A stretch of DNA of 64,000 nt from contig NZ_LROS01000005.1 in assembly GCF_001675165.1 (NCBI RefSeq), forward strand, positions 45,262 to 109,261, given 5' to 3'. Shown here one piece after another: positions 28,400 to 38,242 of the stretch (positions are counted from its first letter, which is position 1; the number at the start of each line of letters is the position of its first letter). The notes beneath the pieces were generated by a model. That model did not search any database. It was given only the letters and a program-made list of their open reading frames with translations, and had not been told where the DNA came from. This stretch comes from Clostridium ragsdalei P11. GTDB lineage: Bacteria; Bacillota; Clostridia; Clostridiales; Clostridiaceae. A program made the position numbers and the translations under genes.

Positions 28400-29398
28400 A
28401 TGAGTACTTTTGTATTTAAGACCGCTGAAGCTAACTATACTCCTGTAAGCAACGTTTTTATAGATAAGTTTATGCCTAAAGCCCGAGGGGAATTTGTTAA
28501 AGTATACCTGCTTGGGCTAAAATATTGCAAATCAGGTGAATTAGGAGTTAGCTCTCAAATTGTTGCAAGTGCTTTACATCTTTTAGAAACGGATGTATTA
28601 AACGCCTGGAACTACTGGAATGACGAAAATGTTATTAAAATGGTACCCGTTGACAATATGGGAAATTATAATATAGAATTCTTAGATTTATCAGATAGAG
28701 ACAATGAAAAAGAAGATGATATAAATTTACTTGAAGAATTAAATAAAACTTCTATTAAAGATATGCTTGAAGATATAGAAAAATCCTTAGGTAGGACCTT
28801 ATCTTCAAAAGAAATGACTATGTACATAAGCTGGTTAAATGATTTTAATTTTTCTCCAGAGATTATACTTCTTTTAGTTCAATACTGTGCTTTAAAAGGA
28901 AAAACCAACAGCAGATATATAGAAAAAACTGCAATATCTTGGTTTGACGCTAAAATAAAAGATATAAATGATGCCCAGTCTTTTATAAAAAAACATGAAG
29001 ATAAATGGATTAAAATAAGAAAAATTTTAGGCTATCTTGGTATAAAAGATGGAGAAATAATGAAGCCCCAAGAGGATTTACTTTCTAAATGGATTCAAGC
29101 TTACAATTTCTCAGTTGAAATTATATATAAAGCTTGTGACATATGCTTTCAAAGAATAAATAAGGCTGACTTTAAATATATTGATGGAATATTAACAAGC
29201 TGGAATAAAGATAAAATTAAGACATTAGAAGATATAGAAAAAAAGGATTTAAAGAAAGTAAATAAAGGCAATTTTAAAAATGTAAAAAGAATTACAGAAA
29301 ATAAAAGTTCAAAAGGAACTTTTAACAATTTTAAACAGAGAAACTATGACTTTAAAGACTTAGAAAAAAAACTACTAGGATGGGATAAGAATGATTAA
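28400..29398 (+). CDS. DnaD-domain primosomal protein
   Basis: A 332-aa replication-initiation protein. The N-terminal ~100 residues resemble a DnaD winged helix (FVKVYLLGLKYCKSGELGVSSQIVASALHLLETDVLNAWNYW, in parts). Two DnaD C-terminal domain segments follow (IEKSLGRTLSSKEMTMYISWLNDFNFSPEIILLLVQYC and a second near residues 210-280). The tail is basic. It overlaps the next gene by 8 bp, consistent with a primosome pair. Confidence 0.85.
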   Translation: MSTFVFKTAEANYTPVSNVFIDKFMPKARGEFVKVYLLGLKYCKSGELGVSSQIVASALHLLETDVLNAWNYWNDENVIKMVPVDNMGNYNIEFLDLSDRDNEKEDDINLLEELNKTSIKDMLEDIEKSLGRTLSSKEMTMYISWLNDFNFSPEIILLLVQYCALKGKTNSRYIEKTAISWFDAKIKDINDAQSFIKKHEDKWIKIRKILGYLGIKDGEIMKPQEDLLSKWIQAYNFSVEIIYKACDICFQRINKADFKYIDGILTSWNKDKIKTLEDIEKKDLKKVNKGNFKNVKRITENKSSKGTFNNFKQRNYDFKDLEKKLLGWDKND

Positions 29399-30377
29399 GA
29401 GCTATCACTCTAATATAATGAAAATATATGAAAAAATAAGAGACGATGATAGAAAAGCTTTAGGCTTTCGAAAGGAAGAAATTAAAAAAAAACTACCTGA
29501 AGTATTAAACATACAAAATCAAATAGGTAGACTTTCCTTAAAATTATCAATAAATATATTAAACAATGTCTCAAACAAGGATATTTACTTAAAGGAACTT
29601 CACCAAAAAATTTCAGATTTAAGAATAAAAAAAGCTCATATTTTAACATCTAATAATTATCCTGTAAATTATTTAGATATGTCCTATAAATGTGATAAAT
29701 GCAAAGACACTGGATTCATTGGAAACAAAAAATGCGACTGCTATAAACAAAAACTTATTAAACTTTACTACAGCAATTCTGACTTCAAAAATATGTTAGC
29801 TAAGAATAACTTCGATAACTTTAACTTTCAGCTATATTCCTCCACCAAAAGTGAGGGAAACCCTACAAGTCCTAGAAAAAATATAGAAGTAATAGCATCC
29901 ACATCGTGGAAATACATAGAAAACTTTTCTAACTGCAGCGAAAATTTATTATTTTATGGATCTGCCGGAACAGGAAAGACCTTCTTGTCAAATTGTATAT
30001 CAAAAGAATTGATAGACAGAGGTTTTTTAGTAATTTATAGAACCTCTGAATCCTTGATTAAAGACCTAAGAGATATAAGATTCAACAATAATATAGAATT
30101 AGAAGATATTTTAATGAATTGTGATTTACTTATAATAGATGATTTAGGATCTGAGCAAATAACGGACTTTTCTAAAACTGAACTATTTAACCTTTTAAAT
30201 AAAAAACTATTGAGACAAAGCAAAATGCTTGTATCCACAAACTATGACTTAGAAGAAATTTTAAAATGCTATTCAGAGAGAATTTCTTCTAGGTTGCTTG
30301 GAGAATTTACCTTGTATAAGTTTTTCGGAGAAGACATAAGAATAAAACAAAATATACAAAATAAAAATTTCAAATAA
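29391..30377 (+). CDS. DnaC/DnaI-like helicase loader ATPase
   Basis: A 328-aa protein. A Cys-rich zinc region (CDKCKDTGFIGNKKCDCYK, ~residues 98-116) is followed by an AAA+ ATPase with Walker A YGSAGTGKTFLSN and Walker B LLIIDDLGSE. This layout is that of primosomal DnaI/DnaC-type loaders. The start overlaps the dnaD-like stop. Likely loads the replicative helicase. Confidence 0.87.
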   Translation: MIKSYHSNIMKIYEKIRDDDRKALGFRKEEIKKKLPEVLNIQNQIGRLSLKLSINILNNVSNKDIYLKELHQKISDLRIKKAHILTSNNYPVNYLDMSYKCDKCKDTGFIGNKKCDCYKQKLIKLYYSNSDFKNMLAKNNFDNFNFQLYSSTKSEGNPTSPRKNIEVIASTSWKYIENFSNCSENLLFYGSAGTGKTFLSNCISKELIDRGFLVIYRTSESLIKDLRDIRFNNNIELEDILMNCDLLIIDDLGSEQITDFSKTELFNLLNKKLLRQSKMLVSTNYDLEEILKCYSERISSRLLGEFTLYKFFGEDIRIKQNIQNKNFK

Positions 30378-30390
30378 ATATCTAGATAAA

Positions 30391-30427
30391 AAAAATAAGA
30401 ATGTATTTAAAAATACATTCTTATTTT

Positions 30428-30428
<1 letters not shown>
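30391..30428. terminator. Strong bidirectional terminator
   Basis: 18-bp arms (30391-30408 with 30411-30428), both flanked by A/T runs, end the dnaC-like gene on one strand and the tRNA operon on the other. The 3' arm meets the CCA end of the tRNA-Thr gene. Confidence 0.9.
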
Positions 30429-30503
<75 letters not shown>

Positions 30504-30508
30504 ACATA

Positions 30509-30585
30509 TGGCGACTCAGGAGGGGATCGAACCCTTGACCTCCGGCGTGACAGGCCGGCACTCTAACCAGCTGAGCTACTGAGCC
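30509..30585 (-). tRNA. tRNA-Asp (anticodon GTC)
   Basis: A 77-nt cloverleaf with acceptor GGCTCAG/CTGAGTC, anticodon loop CTGTCAC and encoded CCA. Identical to the copy at 30901-30977. Confidence 0.95.
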
Positions 30586-30590
30586 ATATG

Positions 30591-30666
30591 TGGTGGGCAC
30601 AACAGGGCTCGAACCTGTGACCCTCTGCTTGTAAGGCAGATGCTCTCCCAGCTGAGCTATGCGCCC
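30591..30666 (-). tRNA. tRNA-Val (anticodon TAC)
   Basis: A 76-nt cloverleaf with acceptor GGGCGCA/TGTGCCC, anticodon loop CTTACAA and encoded CCA. Identical to the copy at 30983-31058. Confidence 0.95.
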
Positions 30667-30681
30667 ACATATACTTACTTT

Positions 30682-30756
30682 TGGTGACCCCTAGCAGACT
30701 TGAACTGCTGTTACCACCGTGAAAGGGTGGTGTCTTAACCACTTGACCAAGGGGCC
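30682..30756 (-). tRNA. tRNA-Glu (anticodon TTC)
   Basis: A 75-nt cloverleaf with acceptor GGCCCCT/AGGGGTC, anticodon loop CTTTCAC and encoded CCA. Identical to the copy at 31074-31148. The 139-bp spacer 30761-30899 between the two tRNA blocks holds only a TTTAAGTT-type inverted repeat. Confidence 0.95.
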
Positions 30757-30900
30757 TTATTTAATTGTCAATGCAAATCTTTAACTATTACTACACAGCA
30801 TAAGCTAAGAACTTTAACTTAAACAAGTAACCCTCACCTTAAGTGTAGACTTCTCTTTAAGTTAAACTTAAAAATCAAACCTATGCATAACCATAGATAA

Positions 30901-30977
30901 TGGCGACTCAGGAGGGGATCGAACCCTTGACCTCCGGCGTGACAGGCCGGCACTCTAACCAGCTGAGCTACTGAGCC
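30901..30977 (-). tRNA. tRNA-Asp (anticodon GTC), second copy
   Basis: Same 77-nt sequence as 30509-30585, anticodon GTC, CCA encoded. Confidence 0.95.
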
Positions 30978-30982
30978 ATATG

Positions 30983-31058
30983 TGGTGGGCACAACAGGGC
31001 TCGAACCTGTGACCCTCTGCTTGTAAGGCAGATGCTCTCCCAGCTGAGCTATGCGCCC
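30983..31058 (-). tRNA. tRNA-Val (anticodon TAC), second copy
   Basis: Same 76-nt sequence as 30591-30666, anticodon TAC, CCA encoded. Confidence 0.95.
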
Positions 31059-31073
31059 ACATATACTTACTCT

Positions 31074-31148
31074 TGGTGACCCCTAGCAGACTTGAACTGC
31101 TGTTACCACCGTGAAAGGGTGGTGTCTTAACCACTTGACCAAGGGGCC
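31074..31148 (-). tRNA. tRNA-Glu (anticodon TTC), second copy
   Basis: Same 75-nt sequence as 30682-30756, anticodon TTC, CCA encoded. First gene of the operon. Confidence 0.95.
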
Positions 31149-31192
31149 TTATACTGTTTTATTAAGTCGTACCTGACGACCTGACATACACT

Positions 31193-31221
31193 ATAATACA
31201 AAATATTTTATAAAGTGTCAA
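31193..31221 (-). promoter_or_regulatory. Promoter of the tRNA operon
   Basis: Minus strand TTGACA (31221-31216), 17-bp spacer, TATTAT (31198-31193), about 45 bp upstream of the first tRNA-Glu. No comparable promoter was seen before the second block, so all seven tRNAs probably share it. Nothing further is recognised in 31222-31373. Confidence 0.8.
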
Positions 31222-31373
31222 TACTTTTTTGTGATATTTTATTGGACATCTTTGAACTTTTCTTCACGATTCCTTATATATCAACGTATTAGGTCAATTT
31301 TATATTTTAAAATTTCTTATATAATTTTGGATTTAAAAGCAAAAAACAGCTTTCTTATAATAAAATTTGTACT

Positions 31374-32189
31374 TTAATAACCTTTTGATTCCATATATCC
31401 TATATATTCCATTACAATTAATGCTGTATCTTCTATTGCCCTTTTTGTCACATCTATTACCTTACACCTTAATCTTCTTATAACCTTATCTGAAAATTCC
31501 AGTTCCTGAAGAACCCTTTCTTCATTTGCATACTTAAACCTATTAGATGTAGTATTGTATCTATCTACTCTATGTTTTCTTACTTCTATTAAGTGCACTG
31601 GATCTATAGTAAGAGCTACAATCTTTTTTCTATCAATGTCAAACAGCTCCTCTGGCACAGGTACCTCGGGCATAAGCGGTATGTTCAAAGCTTTTATTCC
31701 CTTATTTGCAAGATACATACAAAGTGGCGTTTTAGAAGTTCTAGAAAGACCTAAAAGAACAACATCCGCATATTTTATTCCTGAATTATCCTTGCTATCA
31801 TCATACTTTATGGCAAATTCTACTGCCTCTACCTTTTTATAATACTCAGAATCTATTTCCCATACAGCACCTGGCTTATATTCAGGTATTTTATTTAGTA
31901 TCCTTGATATCATACTTATACAAGGTCCTAAAATATTATTTATAGGAATACCACATTCTACACACCTTTGAACTAGAAATTCTCTTACTTCTACAAGGAT
32001 TATTGTAGATATAACCATGATATTTTCTTTGCTTTCTAACCCATTTATAAATTCATTTACATCCTCATAACTCTTTATATAAGGCACCCTGTGTACTTCT
32101 ATCTCTGAATAAAATTGGCTAGCAGCACCTTTAGCAACAAGTTCTGCAGTCTCACCTATAGAGTCAGAAACTGCATATATTTTAAGCAT
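31374..32189 (-). CDS. Pyruvate, phosphate dikinase regulatory protein (bifunctional kinase/phosphorylase)
   Basis: DUF299 family protein that controls PPDK by ADP-dependent phosphorylation and Pi-dependent dephosphorylation. The P-loop-like GLSRTSKTPLCMYLANKG is present (~residues 147-164), with the N-terminal IYAVSDSIGETAELVAKGA. I place the start at ATG 32189 (271 aa), preceded by AGGGGG. An upstream extension of the frame runs into repeat E and lacks an SD. No ppdK gene is in the window. Confidence 0.88.
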   Translation of the reverse strand: MLKIYAVSDSIGETAELVAKGAASQFYSEIEVHRVPYIKSYEDVNEFINGLESKENIMVISTIILVEVREFLVQRCVECGIPINNILGPCISMISRILNKIPEYKPGAVWEIDSEYYKKVEAVEFAIKYDDSKDNSGIKYADVVLLGLSRTSKTPLCMYLANKGIKALNIPLMPEVPVPEELFDIDRKKIVALTIDPVHLIEVRKHRVDRYNTTSNRFKYANEERVLQELEFSDKVIRRLRCKVIDVTKRAIEDTALIVMEYIGYMESKGY

Positions 32190-32205
32190 AAAAAACCCCC
32201 TAAAC

Positions 32206-32389
32206 TTTATTTGATGGCTACCTACTGTAACACTCCCACGCACTCTGTGAAAGCGACTATCACCAAATCAAAGATTTGGGATATCTGCTTTTCTATCAAA
32301 GCGGGAGATAACAGTAGCTACGCCCCTAGATAATTCATCTAGACTTAGTGGGAGAAACCGAACTCCCACTAAGTAAGATTCATTGATGT
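32206..32389 (-). repeat. Structured intergenic repeat, copy E
   Basis: On the minus strand it starts GAATCTTACTTAGTGGGAG and folds with CTCCCACTAAG. It then continues TTATCTAGGGGCGTAG, a variable section with several hairpins, and ends GGTAGCCATCAAATAAA. Its first bases coincide with the TGA stop codon of the CoA-binding gene (32382-32380), and its far end stops just before the SD of the PPDK-regulator gene. Confidence 0.65.
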
Positions 32390-32757
32390 TTTTTCGTAAG
32401 TTCTACAAGTGCACATCCTTTTACTGCATCAATTGCATTGTTACTGCAGAAATTTAATATTTCCTCACTTTCTGCACCTGGCTGTATTAATATTTTGTCT
32501 ATGCCAATTTCAAAAGCTTTTTTAACTATATCAATACCAGTCTTAGGATTTATGCACAAATCAAGTACATCTACTTTAAAAGGTATTTCACTTAAAGATT
32601 TGTGTACCTTCCCGCTAGCATCTCTAGGATTCACTCCCTCTGCATTATACATTGCGCCCTTAAGAGAACTTAATATTTTAAAAGCATATTTTTCTTCATT
32701 AGACACATCGCCAACTACTACCCAGTTCTTATAATATAGAAAATTAGCAGCTTCCAT
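32380..32757 (-). CDS. CoA-binding domain protein (YccU type)
   Basis: A small Rossmann-fold CoA-binding protein related to the N-terminal domain of succinyl-CoA synthetase alpha: NWVVVGDVSNEEKYAFKILSSLKG, LDLCINPKTGIDIVKKAFEIGIDKILIQPGAESEEI (parts). I choose ATG 32757 (125 aa), since AGGAG lies ten bases upstream; the longer frame from 32820 has no SD. Function is unknown. Confidence 0.78.
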   Translation of the reverse strand: MEAANFLYYKNWVVVGDVSNEEKYAFKILSSLKGAMYNAEGVNPRDASGKVHKSLSEIPFKVDVLDLCINPKTGIDIVKKAFEIGIDKILIQPGAESEEILNFCSNNAIDAVKGCALVELTKKHQ

Positions 32758-32922
32758 TTGGACAACACTCCTTTTTACAAAATATATAAGATAATAGAAA
32801 TGAATTTTTACCTCGTTCATGTTTATAATGTTGTTTTTATTATATTACAAACTGCAGTTAAATATATATTTTTTTGCAAACTGTATTAAAAGAAGTACAA
32901 GTAAGTTAAAATATAACTATCA

Positions 32923-33120
32923 AGTGATTCTTAGGTTCAGATGGAGCTTGCTTATAAGGATGACTTTCTCTAGCTGAACCTTATTAACAGTATTCTTAGT
33001 GTCTTTAGCACTTAGAATACGTTATCCTTTAGGGGAAGAACTTATCCAGGCGCGTAACAGTACTTATCCCCCACTTTAATAAAGATGAGGGGGTTAGCAC
33101 TGATAGCGATCGGATAAATG
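32923..33120 (+). repeat. Structured intergenic repeat, copy B (longest)
   Basis: 198 bp on the plus strand. It starts GTGATTCTTAGGTTCAGATG, closes with CTGAACC and TTAGAAT(ACGTTATCC), includes CAGGCGCGTAAC and a CCCCCAC/GAGGGGG hairpin near 33067-33092, and ends GATCGGATAAATGA. It lies between divergent genes, 29 bp before the start of the flavoprotein gene, so as RNA it could form that gene's leader. The remaining part of 32758-32922 is AT-rich. Confidence 0.7.
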
Positions 33121-33148
33121 AATTTTATTAAATAGGAGATGTATCTAC

Positions 33149-34378
33149 ATGTTTCATGAAATCATAGTAATTGGTGCAGGTGCTTCTGGTATCATGGCTG
33201 CAATTACGGCAAAAGACAGAGGAAAAGACGTAGCAATTTTAGAATCTAAAAGTAGAATAGGAAATAAAATATTATCAACTGGAAATGGGAGATGTAATAT
33301 AACTAATAAAAATATAGATTTTTGTAGATATCACAGTAATAATACTCATTTTTTTGAAAGTGTCTTAAATAATTTTTCCCTTGACGACACAATAAACTTT
33401 TTTAATTCACTAGGTCTTCCAATTACAACTTTGGAAAACGGAAGGATGTATCCCCTCTCTCTTCAATCATCCTCCGTACTAGATATATTAAAAATGGCTA
33501 TTGAAGATCGAAATATACCTGTTTATTTAAATTCAAAAGTCGGTAATATAGCTTTTGGTAAAAAATCCTTTAAAATATACTGTAATGATCAAATTTACGA
33601 ATGTAATAAACTAATATTATGTACAGGTGGCAAATCTGCCCCTAATACAGGATCTGACGGTTCGGGATTTACCCTATGTAAAAACCTTGGCCACAGTATA
33701 ATACCACCCCTTCCTGGCCTTGTACAGTTGAAATTAAGCTATACTCATTTAAAAGCCCTATCGGGAGTAAAATTTAATGGGTATGTATACATAGTTGTGG
33801 ATAATATAATACAAAAAAAAGAATATGGAGAAATATTATTTACAGATTACGGAATATCAGGGCCACCTATACTTGACATAAGTCGCATAGCTTCCTGTAA
33901 TTTATTTAGTAAAAAGTCCGTTAAGATTAAAATTGACATGCTTCCAGATTTTGAAGAAAAGGATTTAGTAGAGTTCCTGGAAAATCGCTGGGGAACTTTT
34001 GGTTACAGAAGTATATTCGACTCATTCATAGGAGTAATAAATAAAAAAATCATACCTATACTTTTAAGAGAATCATCCATTGAAGATATTCATAAATCAT
34101 GTAGTGAATTAAATTGGCAGGAAAAAAAGAATATATGTCACTTACTCAAATCCTGGGAATTTACAGTATATGATACTAATTCCTTCAAAAATTCTCAAGT
34201 TACCTGTGGAGGAGTAGACACCTCTCAAGTAAACAGCACTACTTTGGAATCAAAAAAAATAAAAAATTTATATTTAGCAGGAGAAATTTTGGATGTGGAT
34301 GGTGACTGTGGTGGTTTTAATTTACAATGGGCCTGGAGTTCGGGATTTACTGCAGGGAAAAGTGCTGCTGAAACATAA
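33149..34378 (+). CDS. HI0933/BaiN-family FAD-dependent oxidoreductase
   Basis: A 409-aa flavoprotein. It has the dinucleotide motif VIGAGASGIMAAITAKDRGKDVAILES (in parts), STGNGRCNITN, LCTGGKSAPNTGSDGSGF, and a C-terminal GGVDTSQVNSTTLESK ... DGDCGGFNLQWAWSSG, all typical of the HI0933 group. Physiological substrate unknown. SD AGGAG upstream. Its 5' region contains repeat B. Confidence 0.85.
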   Translation: MFHEIIVIGAGASGIMAAITAKDRGKDVAILESKSRIGNKILSTGNGRCNITNKNIDFCRYHSNNTHFFESVLNNFSLDDTINFFNSLGLPITTLENGRMYPLSLQSSSVLDILKMAIEDRNIPVYLNSKVGNIAFGKKSFKIYCNDQIYECNKLILCTGGKSAPNTGSDGSGFTLCKNLGHSIIPPLPGLVQLKLSYTHLKALSGVKFNGYVYIVVDNIIQKKEYGEILFTDYGISGPPILDISRIASCNLFSKKSVKIKIDMLPDFEEKDLVEFLENRWGTFGYRSIFDSFIGVINKKIIPILLRESSIEDIHKSCSELNWQEKKNICHLLKSWEFTVYDTNSFKNSQVTCGGVDTSQVNSTTLESKKIKNLYLAGEILDVDGDCGGFNLQWAWSSGFTAGKSAAET

Positions 34379-34402
34379 TTCATCAGCCTTTCTCTCTGCT
34401 TT

Positions 34403-35158
34403 TTATTCTTCATTCTTTTCCCAAACCGCTTCTATCACTGATAATTCTTTTTCCTCTTGATCCACTATCTTATGCAGAGATATATAACTATTTTCTTTCT
34501 TTTTCAGTTCAGTATATATTTTTATTTTTTCTCCATATAATGCCTCTTTTTCATAAGTTATATTTAGATTTTTTATAGTAAAATTAAGTACTATATCAAG
34601 AGGTATAGTTTCCACAATCCAATCTACATACTTAACATTATTGACATGCCTGTTGGTATCTATGTCACTGTACCTTACATTAAAACCTTTTTCTATATCA
34701 AACTGTTCTGGTAACTTTATTTTTTTAATAATCAACGGTTTTATCTCATTTCCAGATACACCGTACATTTTATACATATCTTCAGTTATCCTAATTACTT
34801 TACGTTTTTCTTTATCTATAAGAAGCCATATTGAATTGGCTGATGCAATGACATTTTCCTTATCATCTAAAACCTTAAAAGTCCTATATCCATAGAACTT
34901 TCTGAAGGAATATGCTTTAGTTTGAACTGTTATTTTTTCACCATAATGAGGATACCTATTAATATGTATATCCCATTTATACAGTACCCAGGCTACCCCT
35001 TTTTGTTTTAAGTAATCAAGTCCTCCTCCTATATCTTCTGATTGTTTTGTAGATACATCTTCAAAATAGTTCATAAGACTTGTTACAAGCAATTTCTTTC
35101 TAAAATCTATTTCATAGTATTGGACTTCGTATTCTTTTTCAGTAACTACATTTTCCAA
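34403..35158 (-). CDS. Acyl-ACP thioesterase
   Basis: Double hot-dog thioesterase (251 aa) releasing fatty acids from acyl-ACP. VQYYEIDFRKKLLVTSLMNYFEDVSTKQSEDIG and RYSDIDTNRHVNNVKYVDWIVE carry the Asn-His active-site region of the FatA/FatB-like bacterial family. It is not in the fab operon and no TTTGA palindrome was seen upstream. Confidence 0.85.
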   Translation of the reverse strand: MENVVTEKEYEVQYYEIDFRKKLLVTSLMNYFEDVSTKQSEDIGGGLDYLKQKGVAWVLYKWDIHINRYPHYGEKITVQTKAYSFRKFYGYRTFKVLDDKENVIASANSIWLLIDKEKRKVIRITEDMYKMYGVSGNEIKPLIIKKIKLPEQFDIEKGFNVRYSDIDTNRHVNNVKYVDWIVETIPLDIVLNFTIKNLNITYEKEALYGEKIKIYTELKKKENSYISLHKIVDQEEKELSVIEAVWEKNEE

Positions 35159-35250
35159 TTTTATTTACCCTCCTTATCTTAGAAATTTCTATTACATTTA
35201 TATTATAATATAATTTCCATTTTTTCTGTAGAATAAAATTGCTAAAGATA

Positions 35251-35299
35251 AAAAATTCACCCTTAAATAAACTTAATTTAATAAATTTATTTAAGGGTG
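35251..35299 (-). terminator. Terminator of purA
   Basis: CACCCTTAAATAAA (35258-35271) pairs with TTTATTTAAGGGTG (35286-35299); on the minus strand a T-run follows. Confidence 0.85.
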
Positions 35300-35311
35300 A
35301 TAACTTTAATT

Positions 35312-36598
35312 TTATATTTCACTTACATCTATTGTCTGATCTCTTCTTGGTCCAACAGATACTATAGATACCTTTGTTCCAGTAAATTCTTCTATTCTAC
35401 TTAAATACTTTTTAGCATTCTGTGGTAACTCGTTATAAGTTTTGGCATTTTCTATTTCTCTGCCCCAACCTTCAAATTCTTCATATACAGGTTCGCATTT
35501 AGCTAAATCTTCTAAACTTGCAGGTACATAGTCTATAATTTTTCCATTAAATTTATATCCTACGCATGCTTTTACCTTTTCAAGTCCTGCTAAAGTATCT
35601 ATTTTTGTAATAGCAAAGCTTGTAAGTCCAGAAACTCTGCTGCTAGTCTTAAGTATTACTAGATCTAGCCATCCGCATCTTCTAGCTCTTCCTGTAGTAA
35701 CTCCATATTCATGACCATTTTCCCTAATCCATTCTCCTGTCTTGTCAAAAAGCTCTGTAGGGAAAGGTCCTTTTCCTACTCTTGTAGTATACGCCTTTGC
35801 AATACCTACTGCTCCTGTTATCATAGTAGGTCCTATTCCTGAACCAATACATACTCCACCAGCAATAGTGCTTGAAGATGTAACATAAGGATAAGTTCCA
35901 TAATCTATATCCAGCAAAGTACCCTGTGCACCTTCAAATAATACTTTTTTTCCACCTTTTATACTATTATATACTTCTACAGATATATCTTTAACATAAG
36001 GAGCTAATTTCTTTGCATAATCAATATATTCATTGTATATAGTATCAAAGTCAAGAGCCTTTTCTCCATAAACCTTAGTTATTATGTCATTCTTTATTTT
36101 TAAATTTTCTTTTAGATTTTCTTCAAATATATTCTGGTGCATAAGATCACAAACTCTTATGCCGCTTCTTTCCATTTTATCCGTATAGCACGGTCCAATT
36201 CCTTTTCCTGTAGTTCCTATATCTTTTTTACCTCTTGCCCTCTCTTTTATACCGTCTAATACCTTATGGTAAGGCATAATAAGCTGGGCTCTATCACTTA
36301 TTATTAAATTCTCAGGTGATATGTCTACTCCTAGGTCTTTTAAATAATCCATTTCTTCAAATAATGCTTTTGGATCAAGCACTACTCCATTTCCTATTAC
36401 ATTCACCTTATCTTTATACAATATTCCAGATGGTACAAGATGAAGTTTGTATTGCTTATCACCTACTTCAACTGTATGACCTGCATTATTTCCACCTTGA
36501 AATCTGACAACAACATCTGCCCCTTTTGCAAGATAATCTGTCATCTTTCCTTTTCCTTCATCACCCCATTGGGATCCTAAAACAATAAATGCTGACAT
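35312..36598 (-). CDS. purA: Adenylosuccinate synthetase
   Basis: GTP-dependent conversion of IMP and aspartate to adenylosuccinate. It shows the N-terminal [38 protein letters not shown] and [14 protein letters not shown] regions. I place the start at ATG 36598 (428 aa) with GGGAGG eight bases upstream. Monocistronic. Confidence 0.97.
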   Translation of the reverse strand: MSAFIVLGSQWGDEGKGKMTDYLAKGADVVVRFQGGNNAGHTVEVGDKQYKLHLVPSGILYKDKVNVIGNGVVLDPKALFEEMDYLKDLGVDISPENLIISDRAQLIMPYHKVLDGIKERARGKKDIGTTGKGIGPCYTDKMERSGIRVCDLMHQNIFEENLKENLKIKNDIITKVYGEKALDFDTIYNEYIDYAKKLAPYVKDISVEVYNSIKGGKKVLFEGAQGTLLDIDYGTYPYVTSSSTIAGGVCIGSGIGPTMITGAVGIAKAYTTRVGKGPFPTELFDKTGEWIRENGHEYGVTTGRARRCGWLDLVILKTSSRVSGLTSFAITKIDTLAGLEKVKACVGYKFNGKIIDYVPASLEDLAKCEPVYEEFEGWGREIENAKTYNELPQNAKKYLSRIEEFTGTKVSIVSVGPRRDQTIDVSEI

Positions 36599-36662
36599 GA
36601 GAATTTCCTCCCCTTTTTTTGTATAACCCAAATCTTTCAAAATAATATATAATAATTTACAA

Positions 36663-38066
36663 TTATTTGCTAACTATATCTCTTCCAACTACTACACCTG
36701 TTACTGAGGCCTGCATAAGCCCTCTTGTAATACCTGCACCATCTCCTATGGCATATAGATTCTTTATAGAAGTTTCAAACTTATCATTTGTGTCACATTT
36801 ACTAGAATAGAATTTTACCTCCACGCCATATAAAAGTGTATTTTTGCTATAAAGTCCTGGTGCTACATTGTTAAAAGCTTTTAGTGCCTCAACTATGGAT
36901 GTAAGATATCTCTGAGGTAAAACATAACTTAAATCTCCAGGCACTGCTGATTTCAAAGTTGGAATAGTAGTGGATTTTTTAAGTCTTGAATAATCAGTTC
37001 TTCTTCCATTTAATAAATCACCCAGTCTTTGTACCATTATGCCATTTCCAGTAAGCATATTTCCAAGCTTTGCAATATACTTACCATAAGTTATAGGTTG
37101 GTTGAAGGGCTCTGTAAAAGATGTAGAAACGAGCATTGCAAAGTTTGTATTTTCTGTTCTCAATTCTTTTTCTTCATAACTATGCCCATTTACAACTGCT
37201 ATGGTACCATCATAGTGCTCTTCTGATACTACCCCACCTGGATTCATGCAAAAAGTTCTAACCTTATTATCAAAAGTATCAGAATAATATACAAGTTTTG
37301 CTTCATATAAGTCTTTAGTCAAGTGGTCCATTATTGAATTTGGTACCTCAACCCGAACACCTATGTCTACAGCATTATTTGTAGTTTTTAACTTTAACTT
37401 TTGGGATTGATTTGAAAACCATTCTGCACCACCCCTGCCTGGAGCAACTACTACATGATGTGCTAAAACCTTTTTCTTACCATCCTTGTTTTCCACACAA
37501 ACTCCAATTACGCTATCACCTTCTACTAATATCTCATCTACTGTAGTAAGTTCATTAAATTCAGTATTTGTGTTATCCAAAAGATGGTAATACATTTTTT
37601 TCAGTACTTCATAGGCTAACTCTGTTCCCAGATGCCTAACAGGACACTGTATAAGACGAATATTATATTTGCTTGCTTCATACTTTATCTTATCTATATT
37701 TTCATTGTTTAATCCATATACAACCTTGTTAGCTCCAAAATTTAAATATATATCATCACAATATTTTATTAATTTTTTACATTCATCTTCTGAAAAATAC
37801 TCTAAAATTCTACCTCCGACTTCTGGGCTTAAAGAAAGCTTTCCATCAGAAAAAGCTCCTGCACCTGACCAGCCAGAAGTGATACCACATGGATTGCAAT
37901 TTACACACTTTCCATTTATCCTAGCCGGACACTTTCTATCCTCTATATTTCTGCCTTTATCAATTATAAGTACACTTAGATTCTTGTTAAGCTTTGTAAT
38001 TTCTAAAGCAGTAAATATTCCCGCAGGACCAGCTCCAACTATTATTACATCATATTTTTCTTTCAA
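36663..38066 (-). CDS. FAD-dependent dehydrogenase (COG2509 type)
   Basis: A 467-aa flavoprotein with N-terminal [18 protein letters not shown] and a Cys motif [33 protein letters not shown]-terminal [19 protein letters not shown] binds FAD. This matches a widespread clostridial family with no established substrate. The start is TTG with AGGAGGG seven bases upstream. purA follows 65 bp downstream on the same strand. Confidence 0.82.
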   Translation of the reverse strand: MKEKYDVIIVGAGPAGIFTALEITKLNKNLSVLIIDKGRNIEDRKCPARINGKCVNCNPCGITSGWSGAGAFSDGKLSLSPEVGGRILEYFSEDECKKLIKYCDDIYLNFGANKVVYGLNNENIDKIKYEASKYNIRLIQCPVRHLGTELAYEVLKKMYYHLLDNTNTEFNELTTVDEILVEGDSVIGVCVENKDGKKKVLAHHVVVAPGRGGAEWFSNQSQKLKLKTTNNAVDIGVRVEVPNSIMDHLTKDLYEAKLVYYSDTFDNKVRTFCMNPGGVVSEEHYDGTIAVVNGHSYEEKELRTENTNFAMLVSTSFTEPFNQPITYGKYIAKLGNMLTGNGIMVQRLGDLLNGRRTDYSRLKKSTTIPTLKSAVPGDLSYVLPQRYLTSIVEALKAFNNVAPGLYSKNTLLYGVEVKFYSSKCDTNDKFETSIKNLYAIGDGAGITRGLMQASVTGVVVGRDIVSK

Positions 38067-38242
38067 GTAGCATCCCTCCTACAATATGGTATCAAAATTG
38101 TATGTTACAGTCAACAGAAAATCACGAATAATTTCTATTAAAATAATAATAAAATTCGTAAAACTCCATAGTGAAATTTTCTGTAACAAATTTTTCCTTT
38201 CATCATACTATGATAATATAATAAATTTTATGGAGGCATTAA

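Larger units (their letters stand above)
30508..30760 (-). repeat. Tandem tRNA block, copy 1 (Asp-Val-Glu)
   Basis: A 253-bp segment carrying three tRNA genes. It recurs at 30900-31152 with a single difference (T at 30680, C at 31072). Confidence 0.95.
30900..31152 (-). repeat. Tandem tRNA block, copy 2 (Asp-Val-Glu)
   Basis: Second copy of the 253-bp block, offset by 392 bp and promoter-proximal. Identity begins and ends abruptly just outside the tRNA genes, as expected from a duplication or recombination between tRNA arrays. Confidence 0.95.
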
